64,000 nucleotides of DNA from Axinella damicornis (lineage: Eukaryota; Porifera; Demospongiae; Axinellida; Axinellidae), in the NCBI GenBank assembly GCA_963931865.1, contig OZ007518.1:9166361-9230360 (forward strand), given 5' to 3'. Shown here piece by piece: positions 22,101 through 35,000 of the stretch. Position numbers and translations under genes: made by a program. Under the pieces are notes generated by a model. It worked only from the letters and a program-made list of their open reading frames with translations. It did not search any database and was not told where the DNA came from. Position 1 is the first letter of the stretch. Every line of letters starts with the position of its first letter.

Positions 22101-24014
22101 GTTGACATGAATACAGCAGGCATTGTGCCTCATGACATTGAGAGCACCAAGTTTGGCCGACTCACTCTGTATGACTTTGCTGGACAAAAGGAGTTTTACG
22201 CTGGTCACGATGCAGTGCTCAGGAATGCAGTTTCTGGTTCACTTGCAGCTGTCTTTCTCATTGTTGCAGACCTACGCAAAAGTGATCAAGAATTATTCCA
22301 GGAGGTAATCCTGTACTGGTTAGCCTTCCTTGAAAATCAGGGACATCCAACTGACCCTAAGCCCCATGTTATCATTGTGTGCAGCCATGCTGACCAACTG
22401 AAGAAGGAAGCTATAGAAGAAAAGATAAAAATTGTGGATTCTCTCCAGCAATCGCCAGCCTTTTCAAGTTTCCACTTTGCAGGAGTTGTTGCAATGGATT
22501 GCCGATATGCAGCGTCTAATTCCATGTCACAGCTTCGTCAGCATCTTGCCAAAAGCTGTGAACAGCTTAGAATCAAAGTTAAAATGAGCTTTAGAAGCTA
22601 TTGCTTTTTTGTATACCTCCTTGACAAGTTTGGATGGTATCCAGCAGTTGAGCTAAGTAAGGTTGCTTCAGCCATTGCTAGTGAGTCAGCAGACAACCAG
22701 TTAGCAGCCTTCATTCCTGAGGGCATCAGTGTCGCTTCCCACATCTGCAATGAGCTGAATGAAAGAGGCAATATTCTGTTCTTTAAAGGTTCTGGAGCAA
22801 ACGAAAGCAGCTGGATCATCTTACATAAGGAAATTCTTCTTTCTCGAGTGACAGGCACAGTCTTTGCTCCCAAGGACTCCATGCAGTACCAGAATCTAGC
22901 CAACAGCACTGGCGTGGTCCCATTCTCTAAGATTCCCACTCACTTCCCAGATCTTAACCCAGACATGATTGTCCACTTCCTCTGCCATCTGGAGTTCTGC
23001 AACAATATAGCTGACTCTGAAGTCCTCCAACTCCTCCATTCAAATTCTCTAGGAGACAGTGAGCCTGTTGCAACGTCTGACCCCACTGAGAGGTTTCTGT
23101 TCTTCCCTAACCTGGTCAGCAAAGAGGTGCCCAGTGGAGTGTGGGAGAGCAGGCCGTACTTCAGCTATCAGTATGGTTGGGTCTTGCAGTGCAAGCCTGG
23201 GCAGTTCTTCACTCCTCGCTTTCTTCAAGTCCTCCTCCTTCGACTAGCCTTCTCCTATGCTTTTACAACAGATGTGCAGCAGGCAATAGGCGATGATCAA
23301 GTTACCCTCCAGAGGAAATGCAACGTATGGAAGAGTGGTATCTACTGGCAAAACCGAAGTGGAGATGAGGGATTAGTGGAGGTAGGGGAAAGAAGTAGGA
23401 GAGTCATTCTCATGCTGCGCTGCCTCAAGGGGAGACAAGTAGAATGTGCACATTTACGATCTGCCATTATAGGCATAATACTGCAAGCAAAAAGTGAATT
23501 CTGTCCGAAAGTAGCAATTCGTGAGTTTCTTCTTCGACCCTCTGATTCCAATGATTACCCTCTCAAACCGTCGACTGAGCTCACATTCATTACAATTGCA
23601 GAGCTTGCTAATGCAGTTATGAAAGCAGAACCAGGTGTTCTGGACATGGATGGAAATGGAATTAGCATTGTCGATCTACTCGGGTTTGAACCATATGCCT
23701 ACCTAGGCGAACGCATCGTCCGTGAACTCTTTGACGAACAGAATCCCAGCTACAGTGAGCAAGACTTCCTGTATGGGATCGCTGACAAGAACTATCACAT
23801 GTTCGATAACTTCAAGAAGATGCTCAATCTTTCAGTGGCTGTAGTAGACTTTCATATCGCACAGGCCCCCCCTGGAGAGGCTCATAAGATGGCCCACCTC
23901 CTCCGGTGCTGGAGGGAGAGAAGCAAGGGGTCCAGACAGTGCCTCCGCCAAACATTCGACCACTTCAGTGTGTTTGCTGGGAGAAACCCAATTGTAAGTA
24001 TTCAATCTAATTAA
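6286..24014 (+). CDS. Giant Ig / death-domain / DUSP-UBL / Roco (ROC-COR) / death-domain protein
   Basis: Model: join(6286..6799, 11961..12263, 12359..13602, 14085..14121, 14814..15113, 15189..15248, 15324..15617, 16082..16330, 16483..16553, 16633..17250, 17336..17693, 17849..17915, 18114..18229, 19006..19132, 19267..19397, 20848..20993, 21124..21176, 21776..24014), about 2,308 residues. Every junction is GT-AG and in phase. Domains by approximate residue: unknown N-terminal region 1-171; death domain 172-272; P/Q-rich 273-440; conserved 'SFFNY' module 450-687; Ig-like 700-799 and 820-917; death domain 918-1000; coiled coil 1025-1370; DUSP 1371-1460; UBL 1465-1560; ROC 1635-1810 with GYPGSGKST, DFAGQ and SHAD; COR about 1820-2150; death domain about 2215-2300. 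A GTAAGT at 23994 (phase 0) could splice on to a short last exon; otherwise the frame stops at 24014. It is likely a cytosolic GTPase-switched scaffold (inference). It could be two genes if transcripts break the chain, but the phases argue against this. Confidence 0.75.
7648..7817. mobile_element. 170-bp inverted-repeat element
   Basis: Near-perfect inverted repeat: TAGATACCA...TGCAGTGCATTACGGG and AGTTAACGG on the left mirror the right arm ending in TGGTATCTA. It lies in the first intron of the large gene, has no coding capacity, and is MITE-like. Confidence 0.85.
7972..9784. mobile_element. Fold-back DNA transposon with long TIRs and subterminal repeats
   Basis: The termini are TATGGGGGGTGATCAGTGTC and its complement, flanked by a 6-bp direct repeat CGTGAG at 7966-7971 and 9785-9790, which is the likely target-site duplication. 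Each arm (about 600 bp) contains an array of short GGGGGT-rich subterminal units (AGTTGAGAGGGGGTATACTT type) and then an inverted copy of the same ORF start (8384-8590 plus; 9060-9246 minus). The centre carries a broken integrase-core remnant. It is a non-autonomous, internally rearranged copy in intron 1 of the giant gene. The open frames at 9399-9731 are only the GGGGGT array read in the other direction. Confidence 0.85.
8640..9246 (-). pseudogene. Broken integrase-core (rve-like) transposase remnant
   Basis: The minus frame from 9246 starts MLKTFQDYDDVEGL and leads into a helix-turn-helix-like region (GRPKFEITREQINFLVESGF, then SLSTVRRM). It then meets an in-frame stop after CFPMCGNK. After a frame change, the run RRVDPEGSIMRRL ... 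VPSPRSLWHMDGNHK follows (about 8750-8640), which is the start of the integrase-type catalytic core with its first Asp. The rest of the core is missing and the sequence joins the other TIR arm. This pattern is known from integrase-core proteins scattered through fish, cnidarian and sponge genomes. The copy cannot encode an active enzyme. Confidence 0.7.
10070..10156. mobile_element. TAGCCTCRTTCCCAGGC palindromic MITE
   Basis: Begins TAGCCTCATTCCCAGGCTCC and ends GGAGCCTGGGAACGAGGCTA, with GCACGC/GCGTGC inner pairing. One of many copies in this window; TA at both ends fits a TA target. Confidence 0.85.
10345..10945. mobile_element. About 600-bp TIR element with unknown ORF
   Basis: Left arm: GACGCCACCAAGGGCGCAT ... 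AGAGGGCATGTAACT ... GTAAACGGCAAAATT. Right arm: the complement, ending CGCCCTTGACGCCAC. A fragment with CACCGCCTTCGGTGGCTCAT recurs near 20240. The interior holds an open frame of 111 residues (10504-10839, plus) rich in Arg, with a CPHC pair near its end; I recognise no family and it may be fortuitous. Confidence 0.7.
11054..11081 (+). repeat. Long poly-G tract
   Basis: About 28 consecutive G. Comparable G or C homopolymers occur at about 19163-19185 (C), 21496-21510, 25015-25043, 27731-27752, 30055-30079, 49438-49462 (C), 60645-60662 (C) and 61467-61483. None is inside an exon. Confidence 0.9.
11961..12263 (+). other. Exon 2 of the giant gene: first death domain
   Basis: The exon enters in phase 1 (G|AT GTG ACT) after acceptor TCCATTAG and leaves in phase 1 at GTGAGT. 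The encoded roughly 100 residues show the death-fold pattern: WHAIGGALGIL early, a D-containing helix, WLKWAPPN, then PTIEALTVAVRNTRHESLA near the end, the usual W..L...L....LA C-terminal helices. The same pattern recurs in exon 8. Confidence 0.75.
13630..13705. mobile_element. TAGCCTCGTACCCAGGC MITE with doubled right end
   Basis: Left end TAGCCTCGTACCCAGGCCCC; the right end GGCCTGGGTACAAGGCTA is followed at once by a second GGCCTGGGTAGAAGGCTA. It lies in the intron after exon 3 of the giant gene. Confidence 0.8.
13817..13887. repeat. Perfect 71-bp hairpin
   Basis: AGCAATTCAGTTAGCCATGT ... GACTAAGGTCC pairs exactly with the complement at 13855-13887, leaving a loop of a few bases. The sequence after it (TGCTCGTTTTGAGACGGC to TGCCCTGCAACTTG) resembles 36375-36445, so the hairpin may be the end of a dispersed element. 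Confidence 0.85.
14814..15617 (+). other. Ig-like exons of the giant gene, with a vestigial Ig exon between them
   Basis: Two phase-1 exons (14814-15113 and 15324-15617) encode I-set-like Ig domains: LSYQWRW / LCYQWQ, LTISSVQKSNEGSYHCVVSN / LTIPSVQMSNEGSYRCTVSN. The B-strand Cys is replaced by Val in both (FTVHATG). Between them, 15189-15248 is a 60-bp phase-1 exon that keeps only the start and end of an Ig domain (GTQTSKSPKFSF). A further 3' remnant without an open body lies at 15718-15745 (GCAACACTCACTGTTGGTGAG). This is a series of exon duplications at different stages of decay. Confidence 0.8.
16082..17915 (+). other. Second death domain and long coiled coil of the giant gene
   Basis: Exon 16082-16330 carries a second death domain (ELADLVKELQEVNNWIPFG ... 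TWSAVVQALMAIGKRRLAYE). Exons 16483-16553, 16633-17250, 17336-17693 and 17849-17915 then encode about 370 residues of heptad-rich, Lys/Glu-rich sequence with almost no Pro or Gly, a long coiled coil expected to oligomerise the protein. The last of these exons ends in phase 2, so that TG|G makes the Trp that opens the DUSP domain. Confidence 0.8.
17729..17794. mobile_element. TAGCCTCATTCCCAGAC-type MITE
   Basis: TAGCCTCATTCCCAGACCCA on the left and GCCTGGGAACGAGGCTA on the right, in an intron of the giant gene. Confidence 0.75.
18201..18356 (+). repeat. Tandem duplication of an exon end with its splice donor (64-bp unit)
   Basis: Units start at 18201, 18265 and 18329 (the last partial). Each of the first two contains AATGCCAACCTTTTCAGAG|GTAGAG, that is the 3' end of the DUSP exon and its donor. 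The third diverges before the donor. Two competing donors are therefore available. Confidence 0.85.
18602..18674 (-). tRNA. tRNA-Thr (AGT)
   Basis: The minus strand folds as a standard tRNA: acceptor GGCCCAG / CTGGTCC (one mismatch), D arm with TGGCTTAGCGGTAAGAGC (A box), anticodon stem TCTGA / TCAGA around loop CTAGTAC (anticodon AGT), variable AGGTC, T arm TTGGG-TTCGAAT-CCCAG (B box). A run of six T on the minus strand begins 4 nt past the end, a good Pol III terminator. It is antisense inside an intron of the giant gene. No intron in the tRNA and no SINE tail is evident. Confidence 0.8.
19889..20177. mobile_element. MITE with TACCGTAGTCGCGCG termini
   Basis: TACCGTAGTCGCGCGTTATT on the left and its complement ending CGCGCGACTACGGTA on the right. 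The interior is made of repeated TTAGGCGCAT units. A related end, TACCGTAGTCTCTCG, occurs at about 15686. It sits in an intron between DUSP-UBL exons. Confidence 0.85.
21776..24014 (+). other. Exon 18 of the giant gene: ROC-COR tandem and C-terminal death domain
   Basis: Enters in phase 2 (GA|G TAC GAA). A short ankyrin-like stretch (EIIRELLRHGATPDY) precedes the Ras-like ROC domain: P-loop GYPGSGKST at about 22002-22028, switch II DFAGQKEF at 22173-22196, and SHAD (G4 position) at 22383-22394. About 330 residues of COR-like sequence follow, then a region ending HLLRCWRERSKGSRQCLRQT with death-domain character. The order ROC-COR-death is that of DAPK1-type Roco proteins; no kinase domain is present. 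Confidence 0.85.
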
Positions 24015-25004
24015 TGATCATGTGAATGCAATGGTACACCTTGGGATCAGGAACATAAGGACTGTATAGTGCTTTATCTGATAATGGATTATAGGGTAGC
24101 TACAATCATTGTACAGCTCACATGCAACACTTACTCTGCTGAAAGAGTATAGGGAAGCACTGATTTTCTGCAAACAAAGGGTGTATCAACTGACTGTACA
24201 ATTGCGAGCTTGAATTTCCCTGGAAGCATGCAGATGCATGACACTGCTTTGTACAAAATCTACCTGAGAACAAAATTGTATCCTTAAACTTGTTGTTGGT
24301 CATTCTGCTTGTCCCCATGTTTTGCGAGAGGAATAGAATTTAAAATTTGTTGCTGCTGGTTCTAACTTCTAAGCTACATGAACTATTGTGCATGGCAATA
24401 GGATAACTTTGAGAGCACAATGTACGGTATCCATAATAATATATATTATGTTAAAATTTGTCAATGACTTGTAAGATGGTAATAGCATTATTCTTTATTA
24501 CACAGGATCTTGCTAGAACACTAGGATATACAGCTACTAGTGATACATGGCATTGATACTAAGTGAAAAGATAGTACATAGCACAATAGTTATAATTATA
24601 TCCCCCAAGGAATTGTTTTGTACAGCTTATTATTTGCTTCGTGAATGTTGATCCCCCATTTTGTACATTAATCTTGTGAGTTATCTTAATGCACATGACC
24701 ATGTCTGGCATATAATTCTATTTGATCCCAACACGCTGCATGATACTAGAATCTGGGCAGTATTATAAACAGTTATACTGCATGCATGGTGTTAAATTGT
24801 CATCTTGTGCACGTGGTCATGCATATATTATGGTGAGTGCAGACTACGTACCTACTCCATGGATTGCCTAATTGTCTAGACTCACACAAAAGTCATTTCC
24901 AGAAACAGCACACATGGGTACGGAGAAAATATATACTCAATGAATGAGGCTATAATTATACCCAACTTGATCTCTGTACCTATTAGATTGTAATTTTTTT
25001 AATT

Positions 25005-25043
<39 letters not shown>

Positions 25044-26311
25044 TGACCCTCACAAGTATATGCAAGTGGTCAAATACAGCTGGTGGTGGGAGTTAACGCT
25101 CGAGGCTTCCCACCAACTTTACATATTCCCCCATTGAATTGTTATCGAGTTCATGCATGTGCACATTTCCATGGCATGCCGGCAGTTGGCATCACCTGGT
25201 ACTGATGGACTAATGAGATCAGGATATGCACTTTTTTCTTTACTAAATTTCCCCAGATGGGCAGGAAGCAATGATTATTTGAAGCCTCTCCTGGGAAGGG
25301 AAACCAGAAAACCTGCATGGAGAAAAACCCTTCCTAGGTGCAACTGATGGGACCCGAACCTGTGGCCTCTCACACCACATACATGAAGTCGATTGCTTTA
25401 ACCACATGGCCACACAGTCACACCCGGCCGGTCTGATGGTTTAGGGGACTTGCATGATTATGTCATGAGCGGATGGACACGCCTACTTATTATGGTATCA
25501 CATACCGTACTAGTACTGCTCCATTGAAAATGTATTGGGAATTAATGGCTACCAAGGTGAGCGTTTATAAGCACAGTGAATGTGCCCGTGAGCTTGTGTG
25601 CGCAGCAGAAAATGAATCGAGATATTGGCTGTCCAGAAGTTTAGCTACAAAGTGAATCCTTCCTCGTGCGAATCGGAGAAGCAGTTGCTGAGCAATGGTG
25701 TCCAAAGCGAGTGGCACAGACCGTGGTGCCGTCCAGGTTAGTGAGAAAGACATTCCTTGAGCTTTGCTAAAGTGGCCATGACCCTAGTAGGCCATGGGTT
25801 GCTTGGTTGCTTGTATAGGTGCCATGGAGCTCCTCCCACTGTATACATGACATCACATTCTGGCGAACTCCACAGATCCATTCTGGCAGATGGAATGGGA
25901 GAAAGTCACCATACTTATGCTATACAGTAATTTAGGTCTGGTGAAAATACAGACAGAAGTACGTGGCAAGCCTGTGACAAGCAAGCAATGGTAGCCAACA
26001 GGAAGGGAAAAAATCATTGGAGGAGTGTCCAACTTGTTCATTTCCAGACTATTGACGTTTCCTAGAATATGCACACGCTGGTGACATAATTACACGTCAG
26101 CATACAAAGACTACAATGATTCTGACTACACCATCGTGATCGCTATCATGTACTGACTCAAATGTATAATTTTGGTGCTGAAGATCAGCAAGATGTATTT
26201 TCTTGAAAGTACCGCATGCACAAGATGAACGGACATGAGCTTCATTATGAGATGGAGGGAGCACACATGTCATTGTATAAATCAGTGTCACATTGTATCA
26301 TCACCATGGTA
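24015..26311. other. Gene-poor interval
   Basis: No gene supported. It holds a poly-T/poly-G tract (24990-25043), a tRNA-derived SINE-like sequence at about 25330-25415 (minus), an isolated donor-like AAG|GTGAGC at about 25556, and a diverged copy of the dispersed repeat (26100-26190). A short last exon of the giant gene could lie here but I could not place it. Confidence 0.5.
25330..25415 (-). repeat. tRNA-derived SINE-like sequence
   Basis: The minus strand has an A box (TGGCCATGTGGTTAAAGC) and a B box (GGTTCGGGTCCC) at tRNA spacing, but the acceptor and T stems do not pair, so it is a tRNA-derived repeat rather than a functional tRNA. Confidence 0.5.
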
Positions 26312-28779
<2,468 letters not shown>

Positions 28780-29007
28780 CAAGACATCTGTACTTCTACA
28801 CGGCCGCGCTGCAAGGAGGAGATGCTGATTGCCGGTTGCCTGCCTTGCTGGGGAAAAATCTAAAGGGTTAACTTCAAAAATAGATCTACACAAGGAGTTA
28901 ATATTAATTTGCGATGCTAGCTTGACCTTTGACCTGTAGACCTACAGGATCACCGAGGATCTCTGGAGACAGTAGACTACTCATGCTACTTCTATGCCAA
29001 GCTAGCC
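28780..29007. promoter_or_regulatory. Shared divergent promoter region
   Basis: 228 bp separates the TUSC2 start codon (minus) from the start codon of the secreted propeller gene (plus). No TATA box is obvious. The short head-to-head spacing suggests a bidirectional promoter; this is inference from geometry only. Confidence 0.4.
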
Positions 29008-32000
29008 ATGGAAACCAACACCTGTGTGTTTCTGCTCCTGGTGGTCGCTCTGCTGAGCTCAGAGGCCCAAACGGCGCCAAGAGCAGCGCCAAATTCCCTG
29101 GACATCCGAGTCGCAGTCACTCCCAGCTTGTTACCCTCTGACACTGTGAAGTACGCGGCCTTTTCGACTGATTTCCAGGCGGGAAAGGTTCGAGCGAGCA
29201 CGTCAGAAGATGCTTATGAGTGGGAAGATTGGTGAGTGGTTATATTGCAGAATCAGTATCGTTAATTTGACGTAAACACTGATTTTTTTTTATCGTGAAC
29301 TGCAAGATGGCTAGTCTCGTTCCCAGACCCTACTGGTCCAGATTGGGGTCTGGGAATGAGACTACGAGTCAGCCAAGTGGGTCTAAAATCATATAAATGT
29401 TTGTCCGATAACTGGCTCTGAATTATGTAGGAACAGCTTGTGTGGAACAGTACTTGCTCATGCAATCTTCCCTATGATGTTAGTTTCATAACTGTACGCC
29501 CAGCCCTGTGTTTATCTTCGATGGCCAGACCCCTTGTGGAATGGGGTCTGGCCATGTGAGCCTATCCCTGTAACGTATAATGACAGTATTCCTAATTGAA
29601 TTCAAACAACCGGATCCAGGAACACTCGAGAAATGTAACCTCATTCCCAGACTGTTTCCTCTGGTCCAGTGTATGCTCTCGCAGTATGGACTGTGCACCT
29701 GCAAATGGGGAATGTTCTTAGCCTCGTTCCCAGGCTCCCACCCGTATTTGTTGTCACTTCTGTACTGCAAATGGCAAAAGCTAGATGGTGGCCTGGGAAC
29801 GAGGCTAGGATATCGTCGGAATGAGGTTGCTGATGGAGAAGTCCATTCCATGAACTCCTACAATGACTGTAGTGGTTTTGATAAGAACTTGAGATTGTCT
29901 CTATCCAGGGTTGGCCTGACCACTACTGTGACCATAACCTCCAACCCAGTGGTCGCCAATGACAACCACACTGGTGCAATACAGGTGTTCGTCCAGGGTA
30001 CTGATGGCCAGGTGAACCATTAGTATATGTCTGTCTGTCCCAACCGTGTACCCAGGGGGGGGGGGGGGGGGGGGGGGGGATTTTGAAATGTACCCAACTC
30101 CTTTTGCAGTGGAGAACATGGGAGAGAAGGCTATATCTAGCCTCGTTCCCAGGCTCCTCCCCAGCTGTTTGTTGCATACTGTACTGAGGCTAGGCTATAT
30201 CCATCTGTTGCATGATGCAATCTCCTGCTGTTGACCTTTGACCCCTATGTCTGACATGTGACTGGGTGCATGTTACAGTTTCCTATTCCATTCTCCCATT
30301 CCAGGTGTACATGTACCAGCAGACTGGAGCCGGTGCAAGCAGCTACACTCAGATGAAGCTGAGTGCTTCCATCCCAACCACCCTACAGCCGTCCTCGTTC
30401 AGCCTGGACCCCATACAAGCCATCGTGCTCTCCAGAAACACCCACCTGTTTGCCAGATCACAGTCAAACACCTCGAGACTCTACTGGAGCTGGAATAACG
30501 GATCGGATTGGTCAGGTTGGGTTGCTATTGGCGACAGCAGCGACTACCTGGCATACGATCCGTACGTAGCTGTCAACTCCCTTGTGGATCGCCTGGAAGT
30601 GTATGGTGTGTTCCAGAGCGGATACCTGTTGCACACGTGGCAGAATAGCCAGACCAGCTTCACCGACAGCTGGCACAAACTTGGAGGACTGTTTTCACCC
30701 AAGTTCAACTCGGCCCCTGTCGTCCATCAAATGGGGCAGAGCTTCTTCAACGGGATGCTGGCAGCGTTTGTCCGCGGGGAGGACGGTGTGGTTCACCGCA
30801 TACAGCAGACCACCTGTGACAAGGTGAAGAATCCGTGGGGGCCGTGCACCTGGGACCTCTTCTTCAGCAAGCTGGGAGGTGCCCCTCCCTCCGATAAGTC
30901 GAGCAGGAACCCCTTCATTGCCAGCAGGAATATTCATCTCGGGATAGAGGCAAGTGGCTCTCTAGCTCAAACATTTTCAAACAACATAGATAAAGGACAG
31001 AATTTAGCTGTATAGTCTCATTCCCAGACTGTGGCTCAGCCCTGCCGAACGGTCTGGTGGACTCATCAAGATCCTTGGGCTTCATTTAATAGTCATTGGG
31101 CAGATATGGTACATAATGCAAGAGAAATTTGAATTTTGAACACGTGTTCAAAATTCAAATTTCTCTTGAAGTTATATCACTTTTGACTGATGTGTAAATC
31201 GACCAATGAAAATCACAGGTGTTCACAGTGGGAGCCTCTAACAACCACCTATACCATATATGGCAGTTGGAACGGGATAGCTCGTGGAGCGACTGGGACG
31301 ACATCGGGATGCTCTCCCCCTCATCTGGGTTTGCCTCCCAGCCGTACATCATCTTGGATGTGCATGGCTGGTGGCAGGCCTTCGCTGTAAGTGTCCATTT
31401 GTCTGTCTGTCCATTGGTCTGTTTGTCTGCCCTGTTGTCTGTCTTTCTGCAGCCCCTAGGCAGACATTTACTAACCAAATGCTCTCTCTCTCTCTCTCCT
31501 CCTCTTCGTCCTGTCCTCCCCTCTCTCATTTTCTTCGTCCCAACCTCTCCTCTTCATCCCGTCCTCCCCCCTCCTCTTCTTCGTCCCATCCTCTCCTCTT
31601 CATCCCGTCCTCCCCTCTGTCTCTCTGCTGACCCTCCGCAGCTCAACTCCAGTGGGCAGCTCTCCCGCTACGTCCAGAACCCCCTCAAATTTGTCCTGTC
31701 CAAAGACAGTGTCGCCTTCAACCAGAGCGTCACCGTCTCCTGGGCCATCCCCACGGATGAGGCGACACACAAGGACTGGATTGGTATGTTGTTTGTAGGA
31801 AGGGTGGTATAATAATTTACTGAGATTTACTGAGTTATGCAAGGTATACTCCCGGTTATGCTAGTATTTTTCAATGACTTATACATGCCAAAAAGCTCAA
31901 ATGTTAGATACGGGAAGGATACGATATATAGATCTGTCCCCATACCGGTGAAAGGGTATGTTACATTTCGGAAACCACACTAACTTGTACATGCCAATAA

Positions 32001-35000
32001 TCTATTAGCTTTACTATCAAATTTTAACTCCTTAGTTACAGGAAGGGTTATTCAATGAAAGGGCCAGATCTGCCCCCTTACCAGTGAAAGGGTTAAACTA
32101 CCGAGCTACCTCATTGCATGTAGATATTGCATCTGATTCTGTATGCATGCTTGATATTGCCGTGTGTCAGCATCGCCTGTAGACAGGTTAGTAACCGAAC
32201 TACCTGCCAGGTCAGGTGGGAGCCATTCGCTTGGAAGAGGTAGTGCAGCTCACTTCTCAGAACGATGTCTTAGCCTCGTTTCCAGGCTATTTCCACCACC
32301 TGTATCTGATTGCTTGCAGTGGTGGAGAAGGCCTGGGAGATCTGGCCACGTGTGATGACATCAGGTAGACAGATGGTAGACACACAGGAGGCAGAGCTCC
32401 CCCTGCAGTGTTTGCAAATACTGGTGGTAGGAATGGCCTGAGAATGAGGCTAATGATGCCTCAGACTTCTCACCTCATTTCCTCATTCCCATTCAGCGTA
32501 GCGTCGTTCCCAGGCCATGCCCCAACTAATGATGCCTCAGGCCTCACTTTACTCGCACCTCATTTCCTCATTCCCATTCAGCATAGCCTCGTTCCCAGGC
32601 CACGCCCCAGCTTTTGTCACTTGCAGTACAAGCGACAAAAGCTGGGGTCGGACGGGACCTGGGAACGAGGCTATGTGAGCACACTTCACCTTTAAGTACT
32701 GAACCTGATTGGTTAGCTTCAAACAACATTGTTACGGCTGTGTACATGTACCTGATACTGCATGGTTACCTCTCACCCCCTCCACAGGAGTCTACCCCTC
32801 GGGTGCCCCCGGGCATGGCTACGTGGACTATGCCTATGTGGGGGGCTCACAGAACCCTCTGAAGGATCCTGTCCCCCAGGGGGCTCTCACATTCACCACG
32901 GTGCTGCCAGACGGGCAGTACGAGTTCAGATACATGTGGGTAGAGTTTGTGATACTTCCTGTTCAGATACATGTGGGTGGAGTTTGTGATACTTTCTGTT
33001 CAGGAGCCATACAGTGTATATGGCCACCCACATATACACACCCCCTCACACCACACGCACACACACACACACACACACAACCACAGGGTGAACAAGGAGT
33101 ATGACGGTGTTCTGCAGGCTCCACTGACGGCCCACGATGCCACGAGGGACCTGGAGTGGGTGCAGCTGTACCGAGGCATTGCCCGGGGGCTGGGAAGCAT
33201 CAACGCCAACGTCACCCTGTGTGTGGAGGACGGCAACAGGACCGTGGAGACATTCATAGCGGCGTTTCAATCGTTTGAAGATCGGAAGATATTTGAAGGT
33301 ACCTATTTGGACAGTTGAGCTTTCCCACATGTATATACATACCAAAGCAGGTAATCTCCTTCAGATATCAGATACAAGCTGCTTCACTTGCTTCTACTGC
33401 TGCTCCCTGATCACATCTGCTTCAGCTGCTGCTCCCCGACTGTGTCCGCTTCAGCTGCTGCTCCCCGACTGCATCCGCTTCAGCTGCTGCTCCCGATTGT
33501 GTCCGCTTCAGCTGCTGTTCCCCGATTGCATCTTCTCCAACTGCTGCTCCCCGATCCCGATTGCGTCCGCTTGCAGCCCAAACTGTTCTGGAAGGTTCCA
33601 GCCCCTGTCCGTGCCCATTGTTCTTTCGTGGTAGTAATCTTGGATACATGTACTCACACACACACACAAGGTATGTTTTTATGCCAAATTAGCACATTTT
33701 GATCTCTACCGATTGTGGCACATTTTGACATGCCAATTTTGGAGTTATTGGCAGAAACAGCACTCCTGTTCTATGGGTGACTAATGTGCCATTTCTGCCA
33801 AAAATGGACCAATGAACCAATGTTGGTATTGGAACAGACTTGGAAGAGAACGTTGCACTAAGAAGGTGATGTGATGAAGCTGGGGATTGTGCCATTGTGG
33901 TCAGCATGAAAGAACGTTCAAATTATAATTTGTCAGTCGCATTTTTGTCAAGGTTTTTCATGGATTTTGAGTCAAACTACAGCAAAATGGACATCATTGG
34001 TATGTTCCTGATCACAATGGTGCAAAATTAGGCCAAATGTTTGGGCTAAATACTGTGCTAGGTATCTTGGGCTAGGAATGAGATACGACGCTGGGATTTG
34101 CACCATTGTGATCAGCATGAATTGAGCTTTCCAATGATGTCCGTTTTGCAGTAGTTTGAATTTTGACCCAAAATCATGAAAAAAACCATGGATTATAGCC
34201 TTTGGTTGAGTGCGATTTTTGGCAAAAATGTGACCAAGATTAAAAATCAATATTAGGGCATCAGTTGAAGGTTCTTTTCATGCTGATCACAATGGTGCAA
34301 ATCCCAGCTTCGTATCTCATTCCTAGCCCGAGATACCTAGCATAGTGCTTCGCTGGCTCCGTATATCCATTGTCCAAAAGAAAAACATGTTGTAGTTGTA
34401 TACCCAGCATGCATTTTCCATGCACGCACACATGCACACACTCCCACCCATCCCACCCGTCCCACCCGTACACCACTCCCACCCGTACACCTCTCCCACC
34501 CATCCCACCCGTACCGCTCTCCCACCCATCCCACCCGTACACCACTCCCACCCATCCCACCCGTACACCACTCCCACCCATCCCACCCGTACACCACTCC
34601 CACCCATCCCACCCGTACACCACTCCCAACCATCTTACCCGTACACCTCTCCCACCCATCCCACCCGTACACCACTCCCACCCATCCTACCCGTACACCT
34701 CTCCCACCCATCCCACCCACACACCACTCCCACCCATCCCACCCACACACCACTCCCACCCATCCCACCCACACACCACTCCCACCCATCCCACCCGTAC
34801 ACCTCTCCCACCCATCCCACCCGTACACCTCTCCCACCCATCCCACCCGTACACCACTCCCACCCATCCTACCCGTATACCACTCCCACCCATCCCACAC
34901 ACATCACCCACACACCTCTCCTGTGTACTAGGCCTGCACTTGCTAGCGTCGGGCCTGTCCGACTTCCGAGATGCCCTCATCCAGTGCAACGAGACGGTGA

